Origin: an uncultured bacterium
GTDB taxonomy: Bacteria > Cyanobacteriota > Vampirovibrionia > Gastranaerophilales > Gastranaerophilaceae
Direction: 5' to 3'
Assembly: GCA_902788575.1 (NCBI GenBank)
Contig: CADAKY010000017.1
Coordinates: 1-37,628 of the forward strand
Length of the DNA: 37,628 nucleotides
The notes under the pieces are model-generated. The model ran no database searches, was not told the DNA's origin, and was given only the letters and a program-made list of their open reading frames with translations. Positions within the stretch are counted from its first letter, which is position 1. Each line of letters begins with the position of its first letter. The position numbers and the translations under genes were made by a program. Below are positions 1 to 9,523 of the stretch, piece by piece.

Positions 1-98
1 TCGGCAACAAAGTTGTAAGAAGAAGAAATCTTCAGCAAGTTATGAGAGAATCTTTCTTCTACGGCGCTAACAGATTCGGCAACAACTTCATTGCTTAA
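1..98 (+). CDS. 3' end of an unidentified gene
   Basis: Only the last 32 codons are present, read in the frame that ends with TAA at 96-98. The peptide is basic and aromatic: an RRR run is followed by ESFFYGANRFGNNFIA. The motif FGN appears to occur twice (FGNK at the window edge if the first codon is TTC, and RFGNN near the end), which hints at a short repeat. I do not recognise the family. A strong terminator 80 bases downstream supports this being the true end of a plus-strand transcription unit. Confidence 0.5.
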   Translation, partial: GNKVVRRRNLQQVMRESFFYGANRFGNNFIA

Positions 99-177
99 TG
101 AATTTTGATAAAGCTTAATCACAAGACATAACTAAAATTTACATACACTCTCTTATCTTACATCTTACTACAATTTT

Positions 178-200
178 ACCCCTCTTTTTGGGGGGTTTTT
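178..200 (+). terminator. Rho-independent terminator
   Basis: The stem ACCCCTC (178-184) pairs with GGGGGGT (190-196), with one T-G pair, around a TTTTT loop, and a T run follows to 200. The T run is only on the plus strand, so it serves the gene ending at 98. The stop codon of the convergent comEC gene overlaps the T run. Confidence 0.85.
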
Positions 201-2598
201 ATTTTGAATATTGACGTTTTTTACTGTCATAACAATAAACTTGTGTATCATTATTAACAATTATTTTGACAGAGTTATTAATATCAGTTCTTAATATTTT
301 TGAATTTCTCAACATCGAAAGCGTATAAACAGACGGATGTCCGAATTTATTTTCACCTGTCGAAACAATTGAATATTTTGGGTTTAAATAATCTGCCATT
401 TGTTTATCAACAACACCCGGAGCCCCGTGATGACCGACTTTCAAAACGGTTATATTTTGGGGTAAATGTGTTTTTAGATTATTAAAAGTTTCTATTCCGG
501 CATCACCGGTAAAGAGCATTGAAAAATCTTTATACGTTAATAGCGTAACTATTGAAGATTCATTATCTCCGATTCCTTTAATTCCTTTGTTTATAAAATT
601 AACTATCTTAACACCGTTTTCATCCAAAACTGATTGCCCGTTTTCGGCTTCAATAATATTTACACCTCTGGTTTTTGCGGTTTTATAAATAAGTTTTGCA
701 GAAGGATGGTTCAAAGAATTTACATACAAATCTTTAACATTTAAACCGTTCATCAAATCCACAGCCCCGCCTGAATGGTCATTATCAAAATGTGTAACTA
801 TAATTTTATCAAGGTTTTTTATACCTGTATCTTTAAAGTACTTAAGCATAATAATTTCTGCCTGAGATTTTCCTCCATTGTACCCGCTCTTTCCTGTATC
901 AATCATAATGTATTTATTATCGGGTGTTTTCAAAAGAAAGGAATCTGCATTCCCGACATCAAACGCTGTAATTTCCAGATTTTTGTTCGGTAAATTTATC
1001 ATTGAAATAAAAAGAATCATAAATAATACCGGCAGTGTTTTAATCAAAGTGTTTTTCCATTTATCGCGGATTTCTTTATCCCAGAGCCAAATCAAATTCA
1101 AAAGTATTGCATAATATAGCAGAATTTGAATCACAGAGGGGTGAGTTGTCTGAAGTGATGCATGCGGAAGACTGCCCCAATAATTTGAAATTTGCACAAG
1201 AATTTTTAACAGAGGAGACAAAATAAAGTCAAATATTTTGCAGACAAAATCAGCGATTGGATTTATTAAAGAAAGTAATGAGCTGATAAACCCGCCGAAG
1301 CTTATGACAGAAAGTATCGGAACGCTCATAATGTTTGCAAAAATCGAATATATACTAATATTGTTGAAATAAAATATCTGTATAGGAATAACCCATAATT
1401 GTGCAAATACAGGGATAAAAATTGTAGACGCAAGCCAATTTACGATTCCGTATTTACTTTTTATCAAATACGGTGTCATAACCAAAAGCCCGAATGTTAC
1501 AATAAAAGATAGCTGAAAACCTACATCATTTATGTACATCGGATTATACAAAAGCATTAAAAATGCGACAAAAGATAAAAGCGAAATATTATTTGCATCT
1601 CTGTCTATAATTTTTCCGACAAGAACAAACAACAGCATAAAAGCCGCTCTTAAAACAGAAGCTCCGAGACCTGTCATCATAACATAAGTTAAGACTGCAA
1701 GCATACATATAATTATGTTAAGTTTAAAATTAACCTTCAAAATTCTTAAAATGAAAAAGAAAAATGCATATATAAAAGCAACATTCATGCCCGATGCCGC
1801 AAGAATATGCAAAAGACCTGAGTTTATAAAAGATTGGCGTATATTTTCCGGAGGTGCGACCGCATCATCTCCAAAAACGATACCGCCTAAAATTTCAAGG
1901 TACGGAGAGAGCAGATACTTAGCATGAACAGATAAAATATTTTCCCTATAATTATTAATTTTTTGTAATGATTTTTCTAAAAAATTCTTATCACTTTCAA
2001 TTTTGTCATAACAAGGAACATCCAAATCACGCATATTATAAGGATTATGTCCGTAAAACACAGCATAAGTATTAAAATTTCTCAGATAATTGCCGTAATC
2101 AAACTGGGACGGATTACCTGCCTTAAAAGGGACAGAAAGACGTCCGCGGATTTTATAACTGTCGTAAATATTTAGTTTTTCATTTGTATCTAAAGATACT
2201 AAAACTTTTTCATCATTGAATTTTTTAATTAATCCGTCATATTCTATTTGATTAACCTTAAAAAAGAATTTAACCTTTTCGTTTCCTTTCGGAATAGATA
2301 TTATTTTTCCTGTGATAGTAGAATTCACCGGAGCAATATTTAAAAGTTCATCTGTTTGTTTTAAGCGAATAAACGTATTAAATACGCCGACAAGAAATAC
2401 AAGTGTCCACACGAAAATAATCTTTGGTGAAAAAAGATTTTTTATAACTCCTGCCAAAAATAATGAAAATAAGAATGCTGTAACAAAAATTAAATGATTC
2501 GATAAGACTCCAAACAATGCCAAAATGTATATCAATACAGTAAAAAACATTAAAATGTTTTTGTTATGACATATAGAATCACAAACATCCTTAATCAT
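199..2598 (-). CDS. comEC: ComEC/Rec2-family DNA uptake channel
   Basis: This is an inner-membrane protein of the natural-transformation machinery; the family passes single-stranded DNA into the cytoplasm. At 799 aa it is full length. It has N-terminal hydrophobic helices, an OB-like domain (about residues 70-190), a multi-helix competence domain (about 230-530), and a C-terminal metallo-beta-lactamase-like domain from about 545. That domain shows THFDNDHSGG (about residue 605), FTGDAG and KVGHHGA, so its metal-binding residues look intact. The ATG at 2596-2598 follows an extended -10 (TGATACAAT on the minus strand) by 6 bases and has no Shine-Dalgarno sequence, so the message is probably leaderless. 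No other competence gene is adjacent. Confidence 0.93.
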   Translation of the reverse strand: MIKDVCDSICHNKNILMFFTVLIYILALFGVLSNHLIFVTAFLFSLFLAGVIKNLFSPKIIFVWTLVFLVGVFNTFIRLKQTDELLNIAPVNSTITGKIISIPKGNEKVKFFFKVNQIEYDGLIKKFNDEKVLVSLDTNEKLNIYDSYKIRGRLSVPFKAGNPSQFDYGNYLRNFNTYAVFYGHNPYNMRDLDVPCYDKIESDKNFLEKSLQKINNYRENILSVHAKYLLSPYLEILGGIVFGDDAVAPPENIRQSFINSGLLHILAASGMNVAFIYAFFFFILRILKVNFKLNIIICMLAVLTYVMMTGLGASVLRAAFMLLFVLVGKIIDRDANNISLLSFVAFLMLLYNPMYINDVGFQLSFIVTFGLLVMTPYLIKSKYGIVNWLASTIFIPVFAQLWVIPIQIFYFNNISIYSIFANIMSVPILSVISFGGFISSLLSLINPIADFVCKIFDFILSPLLKILVQISNYWGSLPHASLQTTHPSVIQILLYYAILLNLIWLWDKEIRDKWKNTLIKTLPVLFMILFISMINLPNKNLEITAFDVGNADSFLLKTPDNKYIMIDTGKSGYNGGKSQAEIIMLKYFKDTGIKNLDKIIVTHFDNDHSGGAVDLMNGLNVKDLYVNSLNHPSAKLIYKTAKTRGVNIIEAENGQSVLDENGVKIVNFINKGIKGIGDNESSIVTLLTYKDFSMLFTGDAGIETFNNLKTHLPQNITVLKVGHHGAPGVVDKQMADYLNPKYSIVSTGENKFGHPSVYTLSMLRNSKILRTDINNSVKIIVNNDTQVYCYDSKKRQYSK

Positions 2599-2656
2599 AA
2601 AATAATTGTATCATGAATACTTGGCAAAATTATTTTTTACGCGGTTTAATATTAAT
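2599..2656. promoter_or_regulatory. Divergent promoter region, comEC and GNAT-like gene
   Basis: On the minus strand an extended -10 (TG-A-TACAAT, hexamer at 2605-2610) ends 6 bases before the comEC ATG. On the plus strand TTGGCA (2621-2626) is 18 bases from TTTAAT (2645-2650), which ends 6 bases before an ATG at 2657. Neither start has a Shine-Dalgarno sequence. Both promoters and both start codons fit in 58 bases, so the promoters should compete or be co-regulated. Confidence 0.5.
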
Positions 2657-3211
2657 ATGATACCAAATGTTATAAATACTCAACCATTAAAAAAATTACC
2701 TGACAAACTTATTTATCTTCGTAATATAAACACCGCCATGCATCCTCCGGTAGAAGAGTATGTTATATTTTCTCCAAAAAGCGGAAAAATAGGCGGCATA
2801 ATGCATTGCCACAAAATGAGTTTTAAAATTCGTCCTGATTTTGACGGTTACCCGTTGGGAATAGACCTTATAAGAACAGAAAAGAGCGGAGAAGGATTTG
2901 GAAAGGCACTGATAAATTTTGCAAAAAATTACAGTAAACAAATAGGTTCAGAAGGGCAGATTTGTTTAAAAGCAGTAACATCACTGAGTCCTTTCAAAAT
3001 TCCGCATATTTTTTACCGAAAACAAGGTTTTACAACATTAGATGAAGAAAACGATAAGGCAATGGATCATTTTATAAAAAAAAATAAATCTGCAACCTTC
3101 AAAGATTTTTCGTCTGTTTTGATGTATTATCCGGACACAAATACTAAGACAAAAGAAACTATTACAAAAAAAATCAATAAATTCTTCCGCAAGTCAAAAA
3201 TCTTATTTTAA
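2657..3211 (+). CDS. GNAT-like acetyltransferase-fold protein
   Basis: This is a 184-aa protein. A stretch with GEGFGKALINFAKNY resembles the acetyl-CoA-binding loop and helix of GNAT enzymes. It is followed by a beta strand (QICLKAV) and an IFYRKQGF segment typical of the GNAT C-terminal half. The substrate is unknown. The C-terminus is Lys-rich. The reading frame opens further upstream with a TTG at 2606, but the ATG at 2657 is better placed: it sits directly after a candidate promoter. The gene converges on infB with a 6-base gap and no terminator between them. The fold assignment is moderate; the function is not known. Confidence 0.6.
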   Translation: MIPNVINTQPLKKLPDKLIYLRNINTAMHPPVEEYVIFSPKSGKIGGIMHCHKMSFKIRPDFDGYPLGIDLIRTEKSGEGFGKALINFAKNYSKQIGSEGQICLKAVTSLSPFKIPHIFYRKQGFTTLDEENDKAMDHFIKKNKSATFKDFSSVLMYYPDTNTKTKETITKKINKFFRKSKILF

Positions 3212-3217
3212 ATAAAA

Positions 3218-5737
3218 CTATACTAATTCAGTTTTTTCAACTTCTTCTGTAGTTGTAAATTTAACAATATCACCTTCTGCAATATCGTTAAATTTTACAA
3301 AAGATAAACCGCATTCAAATCCTTGTGCAACTTCTTTTACATCATCTTTGAAACGTTTAAGCTGATCAATGGCACCCTTAAATATTTCAACACCGTCACG
3401 GTAAATTGTTGCAGTATCGTTTCTGCTGATTTTACCTTCTGTAACATAGCAGCCGGCGATTTTTTGAATCTTACCGATAGTAAATATTTGTCTGATTTCA
3501 ACCTGACCGGTTTGAATTTCTTTAACATCCGGCGAAAGAAGTGAAATCATTGTATGTTCAATGTCTTCTAAAATTTGGTAAATGATATCGTATTTCTTAA
3601 TCGTTACACCTTCTTTTTCGGCAGCAGCCAACGCATTCGCGTCTTCTTTAACCGTAAATCCGAGTATTAAAGCGTTAGATGCTGAAGCAAGCATTACATC
3701 AGCTTCTGAAATATCACCTACACCTACGTGTATAATCTTTGTAACAATTTCTTTTGACTCAAGCTGAGCGATAGCCTGAGAAACAGCTTCCGCAGCACCG
3801 TGAGTGTTTGCTTTAATGATAAGATTAAGATGCGGAATATCGTCTTCTCCGCCGGCACCTGCTTCTCGTCTCATATGCGCAGGAAGCATTGCTTCTAAAC
3901 GTTTATTACGTTCTTTTTCTTTTCTCTTATCAACAATAGCCTTCATTTCTTTTTCGTTTTTAACTACCTCAAAATAATCACCGGCATTTGGGACTTCTGT
4001 TAAACCAAGAATCTCAACAGGAGTTGAAGGTTCAGCCTTAACGATTCTTTCACCGGAATCTGAAAGCAAAGCTCTGACTCTTCCGCAAGCAGTACCCACT
4101 ACTACGCAGTTTCCGGCTCTTAATGTACCGTTTTGTACCAATAGTGTAGCTACAGGGCCTTTGCCTTTATCAAGGTTAGCTTCTATTACAACACCGGATG
4201 CTTCTGCTTTTGGATTAGCTTTCAAATCCTGAACTTCTGCAACAAGCAGAATATACTCTAACAACTCATCAATACCTGTTCCCTGAAGAGCTGAAACATT
4301 AACTGTAATGGTTTCGCCTCCCCATGCTTCAGGAACAAGGCCATGTTCTGTTAATTGCTGCAACACTTTGTCAGGATTTGCCCCCGGCTTATCGCATTTG
4401 TTAACAGCAACTATAATCGGAACATCTGCAGCTTTTGCATGGTTGATAGCTTCAATAGTCTGAGGCATTATACCGTCATCTGCCGCAACAACAAGAATAG
4501 CAATATCGGTAGCTTTCGCACCTCTCGCGCGCATTTCCGTAAATGCTTCGTGACCGGGAGTATCAACAAATACTATTTTCTTTTCATGCTTGTTGTCCAA
4601 ATAAACTGTATAAGCACCGATTGATTGTGTAATACCGCCGACTTCGGTTGCAACAATTTTATGCTTTGAAGCTCTTATGCTGTCAAGAAGTGTTGTTTTA
4701 CCGTGGTCTACGTGGCCCATGATTGAAACAACAGGAGCGCGTTTTTTAAGGAGTTTTTTATCGACTTCTGTCAAAGCTTTTTGCTTCTGCTCTTTTTCCA
4801 TTTCTTCTTCTATAAAAGCATCGAAGTCTTCTTCAAGAACTTCCAGCTCATATTCAGCGCAAACCTTCTTTATTGTTTCAACATCAATTAATTGGTTTAC
4901 TGTTGCCATAACCCCTTGGAACATAAGGAATTTAACAATTTCTGCAGGAGTTTTTTGAATTTTATCCGCAAGCTCCTGAATAGTCATTGCATCATTTACA
5001 ACAATTGATTTTACTTCTTCAACGGCTTCCTCTTTGTGTATTTTCTTTTTGTGCTTTTGTGCAGCCGCTTTTTCCAAAGAAATCATTTCCTGATCTTCTT
5101 TTTTGGAATTAAAATCCTTATCTTTCTTCTTTGAATCTTTTCTTCTTGAAGGTCCGCCCTTTCCTTCGTAGATTTCCTGAGGGATAATTCTTCTTTCGAC
5201 AAGCTTTTTGTCCCCGCCTTTGTTAAAAGGTTTTCTGTCCCCGTTTTTGGAATCTTGATTTGATTCCGTTTTCTGCGGAGCTTTTCTTACAATTTCTATT
5301 CTGGAAGGACTTTTATACTCAATTTTTGTTCTTTCTATTCTTACAGCAGGTTTTTCTGCTTTTTTTATGACCGGTTCTGTTTTTACTTCTTCTTTCATAA
5401 CAGGAGTTTCCGGCTTCTTTTCAACTTTTTCGATTTTTGGAGTTTTCTGAACTCTCTGTATTCTTTCTATTTGAGGTGCGGACGGTTTTGATGGTTCTTT
5501 TTTGGATTCTTCCGGCTGGACATCCGGAGATTTAGATTTTTTTACTACGAATGCTTTTTTATTTGAGTCCTTCTTCGGCAATAAGCCCAAATGCTCTTTG
5601 AGTTTTCGAATCTGAACAGGAGTCACTGTGTTGGAATGAGATTTTACCATTATTCCAATTTCCGCAAAACTTTCTAACACCTCTTTGCTTGTTTTGCCAA
5701 GCTCTTTTGCCAATTCACTAACTCTTAAGCTGTCCAT
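3218..5737 (-). CDS. infB: Translation initiation factor IF-2
   Basis: This is the GTPase that brings initiator fMet-tRNA to the ribosome and promotes subunit joining. At 839 aa it has an N-terminal IF2-N module ([13 protein letters not shown], residues 1-50), a long Lys/Glu/Pro-rich linker (about 60-240), a second IF2-N module (about 245-300), and the G domain (about 335-500) with [14 protein letters not shown] and NKCDKP. Domains II, III and IV follow to the end. The start ATG lies inside the end of ylxR (20-base overlap), so the two are translationally coupled. It is the last gene of the prfA - 111-aa ORF - ylxR - infB operon. Confidence 0.98.
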   Translation of the reverse strand: MDSLRVSELAKELGKTSKEVLESFAEIGIMVKSHSNTVTPVQIRKLKEHLGLLPKKDSNKKAFVVKKSKSPDVQPEESKKEPSKPSAPQIERIQRVQKTPKIEKVEKKPETPVMKEEVKTEPVIKKAEKPAVRIERTKIEYKSPSRIEIVRKAPQKTESNQDSKNGDRKPFNKGGDKKLVERRIIPQEIYEGKGGPSRRKDSKKKDKDFNSKKEDQEMISLEKAAAQKHKKKIHKEEAVEEVKSIVVNDAMTIQELADKIQKTPAEIVKFLMFQGVMATVNQLIDVETIKKVCAEYELEVLEEDFDAFIEEEMEKEQKQKALTEVDKKLLKKRAPVVSIMGHVDHGKTTLLDSIRASKHKIVATEVGGITQSIGAYTVYLDNKHEKKIVFVDTPGHEAFTEMRARGAKATDIAILVVAADDGIMPQTIEAINHAKAADVPIIVAVNKCDKPGANPDKVLQQLTEHGLVPEAWGGETITVNVSALQGTGIDELLEYILLVAEVQDLKANPKAEASGVVIEANLDKGKGPVATLLVQNGTLRAGNCVVVGTACGRVRALLSDSGERIVKAEPSTPVEILGLTEVPNAGDYFEVVKNEKEMKAIVDKRKEKERNKRLEAMLPAHMRREAGAGGEDDIPHLNLIIKANTHGAAEAVSQAIAQLESKEIVTKIIHVGVGDISEADVMLASASNALILGFTVKEDANALAAAEKEGVTIKKYDIIYQILEDIEHTMISLLSPDVKEIQTGQVEIRQIFTIGKIQKIAGCYVTEGKISRNDTATIYRDGVEIFKGAIDQLKRFKDDVKEVAQGFECGLSFVKFNDIAEGDIVKFTTTEEVEKTELV

Positions 5738-5972
5738 CCAATAGTCCTTTCAAATCCTCGCGAGAGATATTTACCTTTAGCGGCTTATTTATCCCTTTTT
5801 TTAAAACTGTATTAATACAGTTTTCATTATAACAAAGATATACAGATCTGCCAAATGTCTTTGAATCTGGCTGTATAACTATATTTCCGCTTTTAGATTC
5901 TTTTGTTATTCTGATTAATTCATCTTGCGGCTTAAACACACCACAGGCAACACATTTTCTACTTTTTTTCAC
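5718..5972 (-). CDS. ylxR: YlxR-family RNA-binding protein (DUF448)
   Basis: This 84-aa protein has the family signature RKCVACGVFKPQDELIRI near the start and GRSVYLC-x5-C further on (GRGAYLC in most members). The family usually sits between nusA and infB. Here the infB side is conserved and nusA is absent; an unrelated 111-aa gene lies upstream, 8 bases away. The start is GTG at 5970-5972. Family structures suggest RNA or nucleoid-associated binding. The precise role here is not shown by sequence. Confidence 0.92.
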   Translation of the reverse strand: MKKSRKCVACGVFKPQDELIRITKESKSGNIVIQPDSKTFGRSVYLCYNENCINTVLKKGINKPLKVNISREDLKGLLDGQLKS

Positions 5973-5980
5973 TTAAATCC

Positions 5981-6316
5981 CTAAAAAAACGGATGCAAAT
6001 TTTGCTTTGCCTCCAAATACATTTTTGCCAGATTCGGGCACCCCTCCTCCGGTAAATTTTGTTCTATAGTTTTTCCGACATACAGTTGTACACCCTTCAT
6101 CTTAAATACATCCGCATGCATAAAATGATTATTCTGACGATTAACCCCGCTTGCTATAAAAAAGCTGTCATTGTTTCCGTTATTTTCTAATGCTTTTATA
6201 TACTCCTCTAAAGCACGTCCGCCGTCTTTTTGTGAAAAGGATTTTCTTAATTGCTTGTTGATTTTAACCTTTGTTCCAAATGATTGTTGGTTACTTTGTA
6301 TTCTTGCTACTCTCAT
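5981..6316 (-). CDS. Lineage-specific 111-aa protein with QQSFG motif
   Basis: I do not recognise a domain. The N-terminus, MRVARIQSNQQSFGTKVKI, carries the short F-G motif seen at the start of many small proteins I associate with Gastranaerophilales (recollection, not searched). The rest is mixed alpha/beta with a mid-section containing HFMHADVFKMKGVQLYVG and a C-terminus ending HPFF. It lies in the prfA-infB operon, 32 bases after prfA and 8 bases before ylxR, where other bacteria have nusA or nothing. Co-expression with translation factors is likely; a functional link is inference. Confidence 0.8.
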   Translation of the reverse strand: MRVARIQSNQQSFGTKVKINKQLRKSFSQKDGGRALEEYIKALENNGNNDSFFIASGVNRQNNHFMHADVFKMKGVQLYVGKTIEQNLPEEGCPNLAKMYLEAKQNLHPFF

Positions 6317-6348
6317 TCCGAATTCTTTTAACTCCCCCTGTTATAAAT

Positions 6349-7431
6349 TTAATTCACTTCCGCTAATTTTTCAAGCTTTAATTTTTGGTCGTATTCTATC
6401 AGAAGTCCGATAAGTTCATCCAAATCACCGTCAATAACAGTCCATACATTGAGGTTGTGGTTTATTCTGTGATCTGTCAGACGTCCCTGCGGGAAATTAT
6501 AGGTTCTGATTCTTTCACTTCTGTCACCGGTTCCGACCTGAGAACGACGGAGGTCTGTAATTTCCTGCATTTGCTTTTGAACTTCCATATCATAAAGCTT
6601 TGAACGTAATATCTGCATTGCACGTTCTTTGTTTTGAAGCTGTGAACGCTCTTCCGTACAGAAAATCATAATTCCGGTAGGTTTGTGGAATAAGCGTGCA
6701 GCCGTTTCAACTTTGTTTACGTTTTGTCCGCCCGCACCACCGGAACGCGCTGTAGACATTTCTATATCTTCAGGTCTGATTTCAATTTCAACATCATCAA
6801 CTTCGGGCATTACTGCAACTGTTGCGGTTGAAGTGTGAACCCTTCCCTGAGATTCTGTTTCGGGAACTCTTTGTACTCTGTGCACGCCTGATTCGTATTT
6901 AAGCCTTGAATATACAGCGTCGCCTTTTATGGATATGATTATTTCAGAATATCCGCCTGCTTCACACTCTGTCTTTGAAAGAATCTGTGTCTGCCATCCC
7001 TGTTTGTCGGCATACTTTAAGTACATTCTTGCCAAATCTCCCGCAAAAATGTTTGCCTCGTCTCCGCCTGCGCCGCCTCTGATTTCCAGCATGATATCCT
7101 TGTCGTCCATCGGGTCGCGAGGCAAAAGTAAAACCTTCATTCTTTCTTCAAATTCAGGAAGCTTTGCTTCATTTTCTTCCATCTCGGCTTTCAAAAAAGC
7201 TTTCATTTCTTCATCTTTTTCTTCGTGGATAAGTTGTTTGGCTTCTTCAATTGCATCGGTTGCTTTTTTCCAAGCGTAATATAGTTCAACCGTTTCTTCC
7301 ATTGATTTTCTTTGTTTTGAAAGGTCGCGGAATTTATTATAATCTGCAATAACATTCGGATCGGAAAGAGTTTCCCCAAGCTCCGTATATTTCTTTTCAA
7401 TCTGAATGATTTTGTCTAACATATCTTTCAT
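6349..7431 (-). CDS. prfA: Peptide chain release factor 1
   Basis: This factor releases the finished peptide at UAA and UAG stop codons. At 360 aa it is normal length. The catalytic GGQ sits in [16 protein letters not shown] (about residue 232), followed by the RF1-type region [24 protein letters not shown]. The N-terminal helical domain (about 1-100) is present. It is the promoter-proximal gene of the operon that continues to infB. A second in-frame ATG three codons in is an alternative start. No convincing Shine-Dalgarno sequence precedes either. Confidence 0.98.
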   Translation of the reverse strand: MKDMLDKIIQIEKKYTELGETLSDPNVIADYNKFRDLSKQRKSMEETVELYYAWKKATDAIEEAKQLIHEEKDEEMKAFLKAEMEENEAKLPEFEERMKVLLLPRDPMDDKDIMLEIRGGAGGDEANIFAGDLARMYLKYADKQGWQTQILSKTECEAGGYSEIIISIKGDAVYSRLKYESGVHRVQRVPETESQGRVHTSTATVAVMPEVDDVEIEIRPEDIEMSTARSGGAGGQNVNKVETAARLFHKPTGIMIFCTEERSQLQNKERAMQILRSKLYDMEVQKQMQEITDLRRSQVGTGDRSERIRTYNFPQGRLTDHRINHNLNVWTVIDGDLDELIGLLIEYDQKLKLEKLAEVN

Positions 7432-7499
7432 TGTGATTTACCCATTAATGTACTTCTTGATTTCAAGTTTAACAAAAAGATAAAGCATGGTAAAGAGGG

Positions 7500-7584
7500 G
7501 GGGAATGGGGAATGGGGAATGGGGAATGGGGAATGGGGAATTGAAAATTGAAAGTGGAAAGTAGAAAGTGGAAAGTGGAAAATA
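7500..7584. repeat. Two adjacent heptamer tandem arrays (G-rich)
   Basis: Six copies of GGGGAAT run from 7500 to 7541, followed by about five copies of GAAAGTG (some degenerate) from 7550 to 7584. The first array has six evenly spaced runs of at least four G, enough to form a G-quadruplex on the plus strand. It lies about 70 bases upstream of prfA. Confidence 0.9.
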
Positions 7585-7597
7585 ATGTTATATCACT

Positions 7598-7632
7598 CCC
7601 TCGCCCCTTGTGGGAGAGGGCTGGGGTGAGGG
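7598..7632. repeat. GC-rich hairpin
   Basis: CCCTCGCCCC (7598-7607) pairs with GGGGTGAGGG (7623-7632), 10 pairs with one G-U. It is part of the repeat-rich spacer between prfA and the 399-aa gene. Confidence 0.7.
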
Positions 7633-7722
7633 GTTGTAATGACCGTGCTGCCGCCTTCTCCGAGGGGGAAGGTAGAAAATCAATTTGAGCCTTAAGGCGA
7701 AAATTAGATAATAGGGGCAGGA

Positions 7723-7827
7723 TAAATACTCACATCATACCGACCCTCACCCGTTGTTGTAAGCTTCATCCACATTCAGCAACAACAACTCCCTCTCCCG
7801 CCGGAGAGGGGAATGACTGTGCTGCCG
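7723..7827. repeat. 105-bp dispersed repeat, copy A
   Basis: Nearly identical (about 5 differences) to 9343-9447, exactly 1620 bases away in the same orientation. It contains GTTGTTG...CAACAAC and CTCTCCCGCCGGAGAG inverted repeats, so the RNA or single strand would fold strongly. Both copies are accompanied by a second short unit, CTTCTCCGAGGGGGAAGG (7654-7671 here). The two copies bracket the 399-aa gene. Confidence 0.88.
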
Positions 7828-7872
7828 CTCGTTAATGAGTTGTTTTAATTTTGATAATGCAGTTACTTACAC

Positions 7873-7896
7873 AAAAAAAAGCCGGCTTATGCCGGC
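7873..7896 (-). terminator. Rho-independent terminator of the 399-aa gene
   Basis: On the minus strand GCCGGC - ATAA - GCCGGC (7896 to 7881) is followed by eight T (7880-7873). It lies 50 bases after the stop at 7947. Confidence 0.92.
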
Positions 7897-7946
7897 CGGT
7901 AAATTTAGTAAGATGTAAGATGGGGGTATAAATTAATTATGATATT

Positions 7947-9146
7947 TTATTGTTGTTGATATTGTGCCTTATGGAAAAGATTTCCTTTTTGTGAGTGTTC
8001 AACTTTTATAGGGTTGCCTTCATTGTCAAGAATATATTGTTGATTGTGGTATTTGTCTACATAAACTGTTTCTGTTTTGTTTCCGACTTTTCTTTCTTTT
8101 ACTGTGAAACAACCGTATGATTTTGCTTCTTCAAAAATTGTTTTGTTGATGTTTCCATCAATTAAATTTTTAACATTTCCAAGTTTTTCAAGTTTTTTAT
8201 TGTCTTTACCTTGCCATGTATTCAAACCCTTGATTATAGCCTTTGCTCCATCGGTGTTGTCGGAATTGCTGATTTCTCTTGCCAAATTTTTAGCACCTTC
8301 CAATGTTTCAATTTCGGCACTGGTCAAAGAGTATGGGTTTTGTGCAAATTTGTCGCTTGCTTTTCTGAATGCTGCCATATCATCTTTTATAGAATTTTTG
8401 CCATCAACTTGTCTTGTGAGCCAAGAACCGTCTTTTCTGTTGAGTGCTCCGCTCAATCCAAGTTCAGCCTGAGCGTTTTCTTTAAGTTTATCAAGTTCTT
8501 CTTCTAATTTTTTAATTTCAGCGTTCTTATCTGCAACTGCTTTTTCTGCTTTTGTGACTTCTGGTTTTAAGCTTTTTAGGGTTGTATTTTCATCGATTCC
8601 ATCCGGTAACGCTTTTTTAGCTTTATCAACGGCTTCTTTTAATTTTTTGTATTCAGCTAAGTCTGTTTTATATTTTGCCTCAGCTTCATTATGAGCTTTT
8701 GTTTGTTCTTCTGTCGGATTATTCGGCAAAGCTTCGGGCTTTTTAGGTTCTCCATCTGGGAAAGCTTTTGTTAATGCTGCGTTTGCTTCTGTATATGTTT
8801 CAAAAAGCTTTACATTATTTTCTGCTGTTTCTACAGCTTTTGTTAAAGTACCGTCTTTTGCAACATCTTTTTTTGCATTTGCAATTTGTGTTTCTTTTTT
8901 TTCAATCTCGCTATCATAAGATGAAGAAGGTGCGGTAGATGTTGATGTGGATGTGGATGTTGAACTGTATCCGCCCCAGTTTGAATAGCTTTGTTGTGAC
9001 CAGATTTGTGAAAATATTCCTAGAGCCATATTTACCGCAAACATTCCTGTATTATATCCACTAGAATGACCGCCGAATGGCATCATCATGCCATTCATTC
9101 CTGTCATTCCGTATGAATAAGTATTAAATAAAGTGCTTGGGTACAT
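7947..9146 (-). CDS. Lineage-specific coiled-coil protein with Gly/Met/Ser-rich head
   Basis: This is a 399-aa protein of unknown function. Residues 1-60 are rich in Gly, Met, Tyr and Ser with one hydrophobic stretch (AVNMALGIFSQIW). An (ST)n run follows at about 62-72, encoded by a short GTGGAT-type DNA repeat, so its length may vary. Residues about 78-235 are Ala/Glu/Lys-rich and strongly coiled-coil. The C-terminal part (about 240-399) is globular and ends in YQQQ. It has its own terminator and lies downstream of the conserved upstream motif at 9217-9239. The long coiled coil and low-complexity head suggest a structural or surface role (inference). Confidence 0.8.
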   Translation of the reverse strand: MYPSTLFNTYSYGMTGMNGMMMPFGGHSSGYNTGMFAVNMALGIFSQIWSQQSYSNWGGYSSTSTSTSTSTAPSSSYDSEIEKKETQIANAKKDVAKDGTLTKAVETAENNVKLFETYTEANAALTKAFPDGEPKKPEALPNNPTEEQTKAHNEAEAKYKTDLAEYKKLKEAVDKAKKALPDGIDENTTLKSLKPEVTKAEKAVADKNAEIKKLEEELDKLKENAQAELGLSGALNRKDGSWLTRQVDGKNSIKDDMAAFRKASDKFAQNPYSLTSAEIETLEGAKNLAREISNSDNTDGAKAIIKGLNTWQGKDNKKLEKLGNVKNLIDGNINKTIFEEAKSYGCFTVKERKVGNKTETVYVDKYHNQQYILDNEGNPIKVEHSQKGNLFHKAQYQQQ

Positions 9147-9216
9147 CTTTTTTTCCTATCTTAATCTTACATATATATAAAGTATTTAAAATTTATTGAA
9201 TTTCAAAAAGGATAAT

Positions 9217-9239
9217 TTTTGTTACAAAACTTAATATTG
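9217..9239 (-). promoter_or_regulatory. Shared upstream motif, site A
   Basis: TTTTGTTACAAAACTTAATA on the plus strand, upstream of the 399-aa gene. On the coding (minus) strand it is followed 35 bases later by ATACTTTATATAT, the likely -10 region (9170-9186). The same pairing of upstream motif and ATACTTTAT box is found before the genes starting at 16926 and 21439. Confidence 0.55.
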
Positions 9240-9342
9240 TTTTTAAAATATATTTATTTCTGTAATTCAGCCCCACTTCTCCGAGGGGGAAGGCAGATGC
9301 CGTTTGAGCGTCAGCGAATTACGGATTCGGATGGGGGCTGGT

Positions 9343-9447
9343 TAAATACTTACATCATACCGACCCTCACCCGTTGTTGTAAGCTTCATTCACATTCAGC
9401 AACAACAATTCCCTCTCCCGCCGGAGAGGGGAATGACCGTGCTGTCG
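9343..9447. repeat. 105-bp dispersed repeat, copy B
   Basis: Second copy of 7723-7827, same orientation. It is flanked on both sides by the CTTCTCCGAGGGGGAAGG unit (around 9277-9293 and 9450-9467), each followed by GGATGGGGGCTG (9328-9340 and 9507-9519). The open reading frames crossing this area follow the repeats and are not counted as genes. Confidence 0.88.
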
Positions 9448-9523
9448 TCTTCTCCGAGGGGGAAGGCAGAAAATCAATTTGAAACGTAAGGCGAAAATTA
9501 GATTTTCGGATGGGGGCTGAAGA

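Noticed and set aside
2606..2656. Longer N-terminus of the GNAT-like protein from a TTG
   Set aside because: It would place the start inside the comEC promoter region and adds residues without conserved character; the ATG at 2657 follows a promoter at the same spacing as other genes.
7500..7584. CRISPR-like array
   Set aside because: Repeats are only 7 bases with no spacers and no cas genes nearby; it is a simple tandem repeat.
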